Both the position numbers and the translations under genes were made by a program. Positions 33,254 through 40,832 of a stretch of 64,000 bases of DNA are shown here, piece by piece; position 1 is the stretch's first letter, and the number at the start of each line of letters is the position of its first letter. A model generated the notes under the pieces. That model saw only the letters and a list, made by a program, of their open reading frames with translations. It was not told the origin of the DNA and ran no database searches. Source of the stretch: Oerskovia douganii (GTDB taxonomy: Bacteria; Actinomycetota; Actinomycetes; Actinomycetales; Cellulomonadaceae); the NCBI RefSeq assembly GCF_015142735.1, contig NZ_JACSPN010000003.1, positions 29,717 to 93,716 of the forward strand, given 5' to 3'.

Positions 33254-34090
33254 GTGTCCCAGGAGTCGCTGGACCAGGCGGAGAACGTCGATCCCACCGA
33301 GCCCGTCGCCGAAGGCGCCGAGGCCGAGCTCGACGCGCCTGAGGCTGCCATCGACGAGGTCGACGCAGAGGCGCAGGACGCCCCGGACGCCGAGGCAGAG
33401 GAGTCGGCCGAGGCCGACGACGAGCAGCCCGCCGACGACGAGCCCTCTGACGACGAGCCCCGTGTCGACGAGGACGGCGACGTCCTCGAGGACCTCGACC
33501 CGCTCGAGGAGTTCAAGAAGGACCTGCGCACCAAGCCGGGCGACTGGTTCGTCATCCACTCCTACGCGGGCTACGAGAACCGTGTGAAGGCCAACCTGGA
33601 GAACCGCATCCAGAGCCTGAACATGGAGGACTACATCTTCCAGATCGAAGTCCCCATGGAAGAGGTCGCGGAGATCAAGAACGCGCAGAAGAAGATCGTG
33701 CGTCGCGTCCGCATCCCCGGCTACGTCCTGGTGCGCATGGACCTGACCGACGAGTCGTGGGGCGCCGTGCGCCACACGCCCGGCGTCACGGGCTTCGTGG
33801 GTCACACCCACCAGCCGGTTCCGCTGACGCTCGACGAGGTCTTCTCGATGCTCGCCCCGACGATCGAGCCCAAGGCCGAGGCGGGCAAGCCCGCCCAGTC
33901 CGCCAAGGCGCCGTTCGAGGTCGACTTCCAGGTCGGCGAGTCGGTCACCGTCACGGACGGCCCGTTCGACACCCTGCCCGCGACGATCTCCGAGATCAAC
34001 GCCGAGGGCCAGAAGCTCAAGGTCCTCGTCTCCATCTTCGGCCGGGAGACCCCGGTCGAGCTGTCGTTCAGCCAGGTCGCCAAGATCTGA
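33254..34090 (+). CDS. nusG: transcription termination/antitermination factor NusG
   Basis: 278 residues. An acidic, disordered N-terminal extension of about 90 residues (repeated Glu/Asp/Ala) is followed by the NGN domain ([47 protein letters not shown]) and the KOW domain ([22 protein letters not shown]). The long acidic lead is common in actinobacterial NusG. It binds RNA polymerase and links it to Rho or the ribosome. The GTG at 33254 has AAGGAAAGCAGG upstream. The same transcription unit includes secE and rplK-rplA. Confidence 0.96.
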   Translation: MSQESLDQAENVDPTEPVAEGAEAELDAPEAAIDEVDAEAQDAPDAEAEESAEADDEQPADDEPSDDEPRVDEDGDVLEDLDPLEEFKKDLRTKPGDWFVIHSYAGYENRVKANLENRIQSLNMEDYIFQIEVPMEEVAEIKNAQKKIVRRVRIPGYVLVRMDLTDESWGAVRHTPGVTGFVGHTHQPVPLTLDEVFSMLAPTIEPKAEAGKPAQSAKAPFEVDFQVGESVTVTDGPFDTLPATISEINAEGQKLKVLVSIFGRETPVELSFSQVAKI

Positions 34091-34163
34091 CGCTGCTCGA
34101 CAGCACCTGCAACCGGGTCATCGCCCACGGCGTCGGCCCAGACACAGAAAGCACGGAACACTC

Positions 34164-34595
34164 ATGCCTCCCAAGAAGAAGGTCTCTGGGCTGATCAAGC
34201 TCCAGATCCAGGCCGGTGCTGCAACTCCCGCCCCGCCGATCGGCCCCGCGCTCGGTCAGCACGGCGTCAACATCATGGAGTTCTGCAAGGCCTACAACGC
34301 GGCGACCGAGTCGCAGCGTGGCAACGTCGTCCCCGTGGAGATCACGGTCTACGAGGACCGTTCCTTCACCTTCATCACCAAGACGCCGCCGGCTGCCGAG
34401 CTCATCAAGAAGGCTGCGGGCGTCGACAAGGGATCGCCCACGCCGCACACGGTCAAGGTCGCGAAGCTGACCTCGGCGCAGGTGCGCGAGATCGCTCAGA
34501 CCAAGCTCGAGGACCTCAACGCGAACGACCTCGACGCCGCGGCGCTCATCATCGCGGGCACCGCCCGTTCGATGGGCATCACCGTCGAGGGCTGA
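34164..34595 (+). CDS. rplK: 50S ribosomal protein L11
   Basis: 143 residues, the family length. N-terminal domain: [42 protein letters not shown], the thiostrepton/L11-stalk region. C-terminal RNA-binding domain: [38 protein letters not shown]. It binds the 23S GTPase-associated region and is a contact for RelA and release factors. It is followed by rplA as usual, with 151 bases between them. Confidence 0.97.
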
Positions 34596-34746
34596 GCACC
34601 ACCCTCGGACCGGTCCTGACCGGTCCTCCGGTCGGCCTCTGGGCCGACCAGTCATGATTCATCAGGTCCCGGCGAGCTCGCCCGCCGGGACAGTGGCAGG
34701 GTCCGCGCGGACCCGTAGACCACGACTGCTCGAGAAGGAGAAGCAG

Positions 34747-35463
34747 ATGGCAACGCGCAGCAAGGCGTACCGCGCCGCAGCGGAGAAGATCGACCGCGAC
34801 GAGCTCTACACCCCGCTCCAGGCTGTTCGCCTGGCGAAGGAGACCTCGCCCACCAAGTACGACGCGACCGTCGAGGTCGCGTTCCGCCTCGGTGTCGACC
34901 CCCGCAAGGCGGACCAGATGGTCCGTGGCACGGTCAACCTCCCCCACGGCACGGGCAAGACCGCCCGCGTCCTGGTCTTCGCGAACGGCGAGAAGGCGGA
35001 GCAGGCCCGTGCGGCCGGCGCCGACATCGTCGGTGGCGACGAGCTCATCGAGAAGGTGGCCGCAGGCTTCACGGACTTCGACTCCGCGGTCGCGACGCCG
35101 GACCTCATGGGCAAGGTCGGTCGCCTCGGTAAGGTCCTCGGCCCCCGTGGTCTGATGCCGAACCCGAAGACCGGCACCGTCACGATGGACGTCGCGAAGG
35201 CCGTCGAGGACATCAAGGGCGGAAAGATCGAGTTCCGCGTCGACAAGCACGCGAACCTCCACTTCATCATCGGCAAGGTCTCGTTCGACGAGAAGGCGCT
35301 CGTGGAGAACTACGCCGCAGCGATCGAAGAGGTCCTGCGTCTGAAGCCGTCCTCCTCGAAGGGCCGCTACATCATCAAGGCGACGCTCTCGACCACGATG
35401 GGCCCCGGCATCCCGCTGGACCAGTCCAAGGTCTCGAAGCTCCTCGAGGACGACGCGGCCTGA
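34747..35463 (+). CDS. rplA: 50S ribosomal protein L1
   Basis: 238 residues from ATG 34747, with GAAGGAG ten bases upstream. A longer frame from 34654 is not supported. Family blocks: [69 protein letters not shown]. It forms the mobile L1 stalk and represses its own operon in other bacteria by binding the L11-L1 leader. It ends the unit, before a strong terminator. Confidence 0.97.
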   Translation: MATRSKAYRAAAEKIDRDELYTPLQAVRLAKETSPTKYDATVEVAFRLGVDPRKADQMVRGTVNLPHGTGKTARVLVFANGEKAEQARAAGADIVGGDELIEKVAAGFTDFDSAVATPDLMGKVGRLGKVLGPRGLMPNPKTGTVTMDVAKAVEDIKGGKIEFRVDKHANLHFIIGKVSFDEKALVENYAAAIEEVLRLKPSSSKGRYIIKATLSTTMGPGIPLDQSKVSKLLEDDAA

Positions 35464-35482
35464 TCGCCTCGTTCTCCCGCCC

Positions 35483-35519
35483 GACGGCGCCTCTCCCCTT
35501 CTCGGGGAGGGGCGCCGTC
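35483..35519 (+). terminator. terminator after rplA
   Basis: GACGGCGCCTCTCCCC pairs with GGGGAGGGGCGCCGTC around a TTCTC-like loop, with one G-U pair. Confidence 0.85.
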
Positions 35520-35589
35520 GTCGTCGGCGCACCGGCGCATCGGCGCACCGCTGAGCGTGCTTCGTGCACCGGGGCCGGTGGGAAGCGCC

Positions 35590-35639
35590 GAGCCGCTCGG
35601 TTCTCGGCTCCCTGGGCGGAGCCGAGAGCCGAGCGGCTC
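35590..35639. terminator. long hairpin at the 3' end of the chitinase gene
   Basis: A 22-bp stem (35590-35611 with 35618-35639, one T-G mismatch) and the 6-base loop CTGGGC. It lies 41 bases beyond the chitinase stop and is probably its terminator. Confidence 0.65.
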
Positions 35640-35679
35640 GTGTCGTGCTCGGCGAGCGGGGCCGCCGGGTGGGGGAGCC

Positions 35680-37062
35680 TCAGCAGGCGCCGAGGTCCTT
35701 CCACACGCCCCAGTCGCTCGTGACGGGGGCGTCGCCGCGCGTCCACCACTTCGCCTGCCACGTGCGCCCGTTGTGGGAGACGGTGTTGCCACCGGTGTAG
35801 GTCGTGGTCGCGCTCCAGGGCGCCGCGGAGCAGGTGCCGCCCGTGGTGCCGCCGGTCGTGCCGCCCGTGGTGCCGCCCGTGGTGCCGCCCGTGGTGCCGC
35901 CCGTGGTGCCGCCCGTGGTGCCGCCGGTCGTACCGCCCGTGGTGCCGCCGGTCGTGCCGCCCGTGGTGCCGCCGGTCGTGCCGCCGGTCGTGCCGCCCGT
36001 GCTGCCGCCGGTTCCCGTGCCGAGGCGTGCACCGACCTGCGTCGCGAGCGCGTAGTTGTTCTTCTTGTCCCAGTTGATCGACCACGTCATGACGCCGCCG
36101 ATCTTGCCGTACGGCGTCGCGGGCCTGAACGCGCCGCAGCCCGTCCCCGTCTCGAGGCAGTCGACAGCCTTGATGACGTTGGCGATCGGCTGGTAGCCGC
36201 CGCCGGCCGCGGCCTGGACCGCAGGGACGCCGATGCCGACCTGGTCGGGGCGCAGGCCCATCTCGAGCTGGATGCAGGAGAGCGCGGTCAGGAAGTCGAC
36301 GCTGCCCTGGCTGTACACCTGCTGGTTGCAGCCCATCATCGCGCCCGAGTTGTAGTACTGGGTGTTGACGATCGTCAGGATGTCCTTGATCGCGAGCGCG
36401 AGCTGGTAGTAGCCCATCGAGGTGGCCTGGTAGTCGATGGTCTGCGGTGCCATCGCGATGATGAGGTTCGGTCCGGCCTTGGCCGAGAGCTGGTGCAGAG
36501 CGCTCGACATGTACGTGGCGTTGATGCCGTGCTCGAGGTCGATGTCGACGCCGTCGAACCCGTACTCCTGCATGAGGGCGTACGCGGTGTCCGCGAAGTT
36601 CTTCGCCTCGGTCGCGTTGGAGACGATCACGTTCCCCTTCTCGCCGCCCACCGACAGGATGACCTTGCGGCCCTGGGCGCGGATCGCGGCGATGTCGGCC
36701 TTGAACTGGGGCACGGTGTACCCGTTCAGCTCGGCGCTCGACAGGTTGAACGTGATGCCGCCGGGGGTGCCGGTCAGGTTGTCGGCGAACGCGACCGCGA
36801 CGAGGTTGTAGGCGGGCGGGATGTCGCTGAGCGGCATGACGACCGAGCCGTTGTTGAAGTTGTGCCAGTAGCCCGTGAGCCACTGGTGGCCCGGGGCGGC
36901 CGCGGCGGCGACGGTCGTGGCCGCGGCGGCGGGCTGCGGCGCGGCCTGGGCGCTCGTTCCTGCGAGTGCGAGCCCCCCGAGGGCGACGGTCGCGGCGGTC
37001 AGTGCCGCGAGCAGGCGGGCCGGACGGCGGGAACCGTCGGCAGGGTGGCGATGAGTTCTCAC
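35680..37062 (-). CDS. secreted GH18 chitinase with Gly/Thr linker and CBM5/12
   Basis: 460 residues. The Sec signal peptide ends near AQA40. The GH18 domain carries SVGG (137-140) and the catalytic DGVDIDLE with acid E177. A 60-residue TGGT repeat linker follows, then a CBM5/12-type chitin-binding tail (WSATTTYTGGNTVSHNGRTWQAKWWT). It hydrolyses chitin outside the cell. The GTG at 37062 has AGAGGAG six bases upstream. A TTG frame at 37080 is unlikely. Monocistronic, inserted between rplA and the sigma-factor module. A CRP-like palindrome (37152-37167) lies about 90 bases upstream and may mediate carbon control. Confidence 0.94.
   Translation of the reverse strand: MRTHRHPADGSRRPARLLAALTAATVALGGLALAGTSAQAAPQPAAAATTVAAAAAPGHQWLTGYWHNFNNGSVVMPLSDIPPAYNLVAVAFADNLTGTPGGITFNLSSAELNGYTVPQFKADIAAIRAQGRKVILSVGGEKGNVIVSNATEAKNFADTAYALMQEYGFDGVDIDLEHGINATYMSSALHQLSAKAGPNLIIAMAPQTIDYQATSMGYYQLALAIKDILTIVNTQYYNSGAMMGCNQQVYSQGSVDFLTALSCIQLEMGLRPDQVGIGVPAVQAAAGGGYQPIANVIKAVDCLETGTGCGAFRPATPYGKIGGVMTWSINWDKKNNYALATQVGARLGTGTGGSTGGTTGGTTGGTTGGTTGGTTGGTTGGTTGGTTGGTTGGTTGGTTGGTTGGTTGGTCSAAPWSATTTYTGGNTVSHNGRTWQAKWWTRGDAPVTSDWGVWKDLGAC
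35833..36012. repeat. 12-bp minisatellite encoding the chitinase linker
   Basis: Fifteen in-frame 12-base units of the type GGTGCCGCCCGT encode TGGT on the minus strand, with a few synonymous changes. Unit number is likely to vary between strains. Confidence 0.9.
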
Positions 37063-37151
37063 GTGGTGCTCCTCTAGCAAGGGGTCCGGGACGTCGTCGT
37101 CTCACCGGGACCGTCGGAGTGGACCGATCAAGGTCGGCCATGGCGACGCTA

Positions 37152-37167
37152 CGTGACGCGGGTCACG
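37152..37167. promoter_or_regulatory. CRP/GlxR-like palindrome
   Basis: CGTGACGCGGGTCACG has the GTGA-N6-TCAC arrangement of CRP-family sites and directly abuts a chitinase -10 candidate. Confidence 0.4.
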
Positions 37168-37315
37168 CCTGTGATGAGGGGTTTCACCATTTCTCCGGGC
37201 GTCGGGGCTACGGGGATCCCCCTACGCGACCCGTACCCGTAGTGGCCGTCCTGGGCCGCAGCACGGCGCGGTGGCGGGGGTGTCGAGCGGATCGTGGCGA
37301 CGCGGAGGGGCCTCG

Positions 37316-37335
37316 CTCGAGAAGAACTTCTCGAG
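37316..37335. promoter_or_regulatory. 20-bp palindrome upstream of the sigma factor gene
   Basis: CTCGAGAAG-AA-CTTCTCGAG has perfect 9-bp arms and lies 110 bases before the ATG. A -10-like TATCAA (37340-37345) follows. Confidence 0.5.
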
Positions 37336-37445
37336 GGTGTATCAAACCTCGCGGCCAGCCCTCTCTCCCGGCAGGAAAGGGGCCGGTGCACCGTCGGCCC
37401 GCCGGATCGAGCGTGCGGGAGCACGGGGTGAAGGGAGGTGCCGGA

Positions 37446-38186
37446 ATGGTGGAAATGCTTGTCCCACCAGGACAGACGCCCCTAGACTCGGGTACCCCCG
37501 AAGTTCCCGCGCGCGACCGAGAGCAAACGGCGTACCCAGCCATGACACGGATCACCGAGGACGTCCCGGAAGTCGACGAGCCGGAGGTGAGCCTCGGTGA
37601 CAGGGGCGCAGCCGCCCTGCTGGACTACCGGGACGGGAAGCCCCAGGCCCTGGCCGACTTCGTGAAGGAAGCCACGCCGCTGCTGTGGCACACGGTGAGG
37701 GCTCAGGGGGTGGACCGGGAGCACGCGGACGACGTCGTCCAGAACACCTGGATGGCCCTCGTGCGCAACGCCCACACGATCCAGGAGCCGCACGCGATCC
37801 TCAAGTGGCTCCTCGTGACCGCCAAGCGGGGCGCCTGGGAGGCCGTGCGCAAGCACAGGGACGACAACAAGCGCCGGACCGAGCTTCCGGACGACGTCCT
37901 CGACGGCCCGGCGGGCGCCCTGCCCTCGCCGGATCCCACACCGGAGAACCAGGTTCTCGTGATGGAGCGGGACCGCCAGCTCTGGCGTGCGGTCCTGCGG
38001 CTGCCCGACCGCTGCCAGCAGCTGCTCCGGTTGATCTCGTTGGCCGACAGACCCGACTACAAGTACATCTCGAGCGCCATCGGCATGCCGGTCGGCAGCA
38101 TCGGGTCCAACCGTGGGCGGTGCTTGGCAAAGCTCCGCGACATCATCGAGAGCGAGCAGGGGGACAGGACATGGGAAACGCCATGA
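37446..38186 (+). CDS. ECF-like sigma-70 family sigma factor
   Basis: 246 residues from ATG 37446, which has GGGAGGTG five bases upstream. A -10-like TAGACT at 37483 and ATG at 37542 give an alternative shorter form. Region 2 spans about 75-135 (VDREHADDVVQNTWMALVRNAHTIQEP) and region 4 about 175-235 (LPDRCQQLLRLISLADRPDYKYISSAIGMPVGSIGSNRGRCLAKLRDI). The first 60 residues are acidic and not part of the fold. The typical anti-sigma gene is missing. Its stop overlaps the next gene (ATGA). It lies ahead of two proteases and is probably the transcriptional output or activator of that module. Confidence 0.85.
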   Translation: MVEMLVPPGQTPLDSGTPEVPARDREQTAYPAMTRITEDVPEVDEPEVSLGDRGAAALLDYRDGKPQALADFVKEATPLLWHTVRAQGVDREHADDVVQNTWMALVRNAHTIQEPHAILKWLLVTAKRGAWEAVRKHRDDNKRRTELPDDVLDGPAGALPSPDPTPENQVLVMERDRQLWRAVLRLPDRCQQLLRLISLADRPDYKYISSAIGMPVGSIGSNRGRCLAKLRDIIESEQGDRTWETP

Positions 38187-38680
38187 ACACACCGTTGGGG
38201 TACAGCCCCGGGGAACCGCTGGACGTCGTCGACCTCGAGATCCTCGCGGACATCGCGCGGATCCAGGTGGCGCTGGATCCTGTTCCCGTCGGGCTCGTCG
38301 AGCGCTCGCTGTTTGCGATCACTCTGGCCGGTCTCGAGGCCGAGGTCATGGAGCTCGAGTACGTGCGGATCCCGGAGATGTCGGTCCGGGGCGAGGCTCC
38401 TCCGGTCGAGGCGCGGACCATCACGTTCACGTCGGACTCCGTGACGGTCATGATCTCCCTCTCGCCCACCGAGGGGGGCCGGGTACGGATCGACGGCTGG
38501 GCCGCTCCGGCGGCGGAGCTCCTCGTGAGCCTGCACCGTCCGGGCGGGGTGAGCGAGACCAGGAGCGACGACGACGGCCGTTTCGTGTTCGATGCGGTCG
38601 ATCCTGGTCCTGCCAGCTTCGTCGTGCAGCCCACCGGGTCGTCCGAGCGCGCCGTCAGCACCCCGGTCATCGAGCTCTGA
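38183..38680 (+). CDS. small beta-rich protein of the sigma/CHAT module
   Basis: 165 residues from ATG 38183, overlapping the sigma stop. An ATG at 38171 is also possible. The N-terminal half is helical (VVDLEILADIARIQVALDPVP). The C-terminal half has strand-rich sequence ending SDDDGRFVFDAVDPGPASFVV, resembling a carboxypeptidase-regulatory-like beta sandwich. There is no signal peptide or membrane span, so it is cytosolic. The family is not recognised. Its tight coupling to the sigma gene makes it a candidate sigma-binding partner or protease substrate, analogous in position to Csx30-type proteins. This is inference. Confidence 0.65.
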   Translation: MNTPLGYSPGEPLDVVDLEILADIARIQVALDPVPVGLVERSLFAITLAGLEAEVMELEYVRIPEMSVRGEAPPVEARTITFTSDSVTVMISLSPTEGGRVRIDGWAAPAAELLVSLHRPGGVSETRSDDDGRFVFDAVDPGPASFVVQPTGSSERAVSTPVIEL

Positions 38681-38693
38681 CCGACCCTCACCG

Positions 38694-38760
38694 CAGCCGC
38701 CCGACCACGGGCGGCTGATCGTCATCACTTTGCAGCCGTCCGACCACGGGCGGCTGATCG
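38694..38760. repeat. twin 28-bp direct repeats, each a hairpin
   Basis: Repeat 1 (38694-38721) and repeat 2 (38733-38760) are 27/28 identical and 39 bases apart start to start. Each folds as CAGCCGCCCG-ACCA-CGGGCGGCTG. The single difference (C to T) keeps pairing as G-U. They lie between the small beta-rich gene and the protease gene. Confidence 0.85.
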
Positions 38761-38858
38761 ACCACCCGTGACCACCCGTCCTGAGGTACCCGTGTCCCAC
38801 GCACAGGGCAGTGCGTCCGACGGCGGCGGTCCGGTCGGCACAACTCGAGGAGGAGCAC

Positions 38859-40733
38859 GTGAGCAACAGCTCGACCGAGAGCGGCAACGCTCGACGATCG
38901 TGGCACGGAGACACCCCGGCGCGCCTGCAGTGGCGGACCCGGGAGCTCGACCCGGTCACGGCCCGCCGGACCGGGCGGGAGGCGTCACCTCAGCCGACCT
39001 GGTACGTCGGAGACCGCCTCCTGGTCAACGCGGCGGCACCGGAGAAGGGCGAGCCCGACCCGCGGTGGCTCCGACGGCTCCGTCGGGCGGCCGCGCGCCA
39101 TCATCTGGCGGTCGAGATCGAGCAGGAGACGTACGAGGACCTCGAGCTCGTCGAGCGTGCGGTCGGGGCCGGGCTGGATCCCGCGGTCGGGGACGAGCTG
39201 CGCTCGGTCTTCGGCACGACGATCGTGCTGGCGCCGCAGGACAACGGGGCCCTGCCTGACGGCTGGGACGTCGTCTGCCTCCTGCGGGACGCGGGGATCG
39301 ATCTCGACCGCGACGACGATGACGATGACGACGACGAGGACGGCAGCAAGGCCGCGGCGCGCAGCGAGCCGCTGCCCGCGGGCGCCTTCGTCTCGCTCGA
39401 CCACGTGATCGTGCCGGGCGCGATCGGTGGCCAGCCGATGTCCCAGCCGTGGGACTTCACGGACTCGCAGCCGTTCGTCCAGGGCATGCCCAAGACCGCG
39501 GGACACCCCAAGACCGCGGGGCACCCCAAGACGGCGGGGCACCCCAAGACCGCAGGGCACCCGTTCGCCGGGATGGACGAGTACGCGGTCGCGGGTTCCG
39601 GTGGGCGCCAGCCCGTCGCCTGGGTCGGTGCCGCCCCGTGGCGGTCGATCCGTGGTGGCGACTCGGTCTTCACCGGTCCCGAGGGGCAGCGGCGTCCGGT
39701 CGTGGCACTCATGGACACCGGGGTCGGGAAGCACCCGTGGTGGAACCCGGAGGTCGTCGAGGGCAACGAGCCGCTGGCCGACAACGAGCAGATCGTGCTG
39801 CGTGACCCCCAGGTCGTTGGTGTGCCGGTCGGCCTGTGCCCCGACCCCGAGTTCGCGTACCAGGACCCCGAGCACGGTGGGGTCTCGATCTACCCGCTGA
39901 CGGGCCCGCTCGACCCGGTCGCGGGGCACGGGACGTTCATGGCCGGGCTCGTGCACCAGCTGTGCCCGGACGCCGTGATCCTCGCCCCCCGGGTCTACGG
40001 AGGGTCGGGGATCATCCCCGAGCGCGACCTCCTGCGTTCGCTCCGGCGCATGCTCCTGTGGCACGTGCTCGGCCTGAGCGGCGTCGCGGGGTACGCGCCT
40101 GTCGACGTCGCGGTCCTGTCGCTGGGCTACTACCACGAGCGACCCGAGGACGCGGACTTCGACGCCCCGCTCGGCACCGTCCTCAGCGCGCTGCGACGCT
40201 TCGGGGTGCTCGTCGTGGCGTCGAGCGGCAACGACGGACAGGTGCGCGAGACGTTCCCGGCGGCCTTCGCCCCGCGCATCGACCGCCGGACGAAGCCCCC
40301 GACCCTCCTGGCCGGCCAGCGGCTGAGCTGGGACGAGCCCCCGATCATCGCGGTCGGCTCGAAGAACCCCGACGGCACGACGTCCCTGTTCAGCAACGAC
40401 GGCACGTGGGTGACCTGCCTGCGCACAGGGGCCGGCCTCGTGAGCACCGCTCCGGTGACCATGGACGGGGTCATCGCGCCGTCCATGCACATGAAGGAGC
40501 TCTTCTCGGAGGGTTTCCGGGCGACGATCGACCCGGAGGGCTTCCAGGGCGGGTTCGCCGTCTGGAGCGGGACGTCGTTCGCCGCCCCGGTCCTCGCGGG
40601 GGAGCTCGCGGCCTCGTTGCTCAAGGCGGGCATGCCAGGAACGACCCCTCCGACACCGCACGGTGCCCCCGACCGCTGCCGCGAGCTGTGGCCCGTGGTG
40701 CACGGAGCGACGGGGCTGCTGCCGGTCGACTGA
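38859..40733 (+). CDS. cytoplasmic subtilisin-like (S8) serine protease
   Basis: 624 residues. The GTG at 38859 has GAGGAGGAG upstream. The triad is intact: D286 in ALMDTGVGKHPW, H357 in GHGTFMAG, S573 in SGTSFAAP, with oxyanion N458 in SSGNDG. There is no signal peptide or membrane span, unlike secreted subtilases, so it should act inside the cell. Before the catalytic domain are an N-terminal region of about 150 residues, an acidic run (152-161) and four PKTAGH repeats (211-234). The next gene encodes a TPR-CHAT protease, so one enzyme may activate the other. The repeats are a candidate cleavage or docking segment. Confidence 0.9.
   Translation: MSNSSTESGNARRSWHGDTPARLQWRTRELDPVTARRTGREASPQPTWYVGDRLLVNAAAPEKGEPDPRWLRRLRRAAARHHLAVEIEQETYEDLELVERAVGAGLDPAVGDELRSVFGTTIVLAPQDNGALPDGWDVVCLLRDAGIDLDRDDDDDDDDEDGSKAAARSEPLPAGAFVSLDHVIVPGAIGGQPMSQPWDFTDSQPFVQGMPKTAGHPKTAGHPKTAGHPKTAGHPFAGMDEYAVAGSGGRQPVAWVGAAPWRSIRGGDSVFTGPEGQRRPVVALMDTGVGKHPWWNPEVVEGNEPLADNEQIVLRDPQVVGVPVGLCPDPEFAYQDPEHGGVSIYPLTGPLDPVAGHGTFMAGLVHQLCPDAVILAPRVYGGSGIIPERDLLRSLRRMLLWHVLGLSGVAGYAPVDVAVLSLGYYHERPEDADFDAPLGTVLSALRRFGVLVVASSGNDGQVRETFPAAFAPRIDRRTKPPTLLAGQRLSWDEPPIIAVGSKNPDGTTSLFSNDGTWVTCLRTGAGLVSTAPVTMDGVIAPSMHMKELFSEGFRATIDPEGFQGGFAVWSGTSFAAPVLAGELAASLLKAGMPGTTPPTPHGAPDRCRELWPVVHGATGLLPVD
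39489..39560 (+). repeat. four 18-bp units encoding PKTAGH
   Basis: Each unit is CCCAAGACCGCGGGGCAC with silent third-base changes (GGA/GGG, ACC/ACG, GCG/GCA). This indicates the peptide, not the DNA, is conserved. Confidence 0.9.
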
Positions 40734-40741
40734 GGACGCGA

Positions 40742-40766
40742 CCACCGGCATCTTCGTGGCCGGTGG
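40742..40766 (+). terminator. hairpin between the S8 and CHAT genes
   Basis: CCACCGGC (40742-40749) pairs with GCCGGTGG (40759-40766) and has no T tract. It may lower read-through rather than stop it. A TACCGT at 40821-40826, six bases before the CHAT GTG, is a possible -10. Confidence 0.4.
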
Positions 40767-40832
40767 GCCGTCGCTACCCCTGGCGACGGCCCCCCGGGCA
40801 CGGTTCTGCGCGCCGTTGGATACCGTGTCCCT

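Larger units (their letters stand above)
37063..37445. other. 383-bp control region between chitinase and sigma-factor genes
   Basis: No gene. It carries a CRP-like site (37152-37167) and a 20-bp palindrome (37316-37335) and presumably holds divergent promoters. TAGCGT (37151-37146) is a possible chitinase -10. Confidence 0.6.

Noticed and set aside
38694..38760. CRISPR array
   Set aside because: Only two units, palindromic over almost the full length with an 11-base gap between them. No spacers and no cas genes.
39489..39560. DNA tandem-repeat hot spot or CRISPR-like repeat
   Set aside because: The units are in frame with only silent changes, inside a well-supported protease gene, so this is a protein-level repeat.
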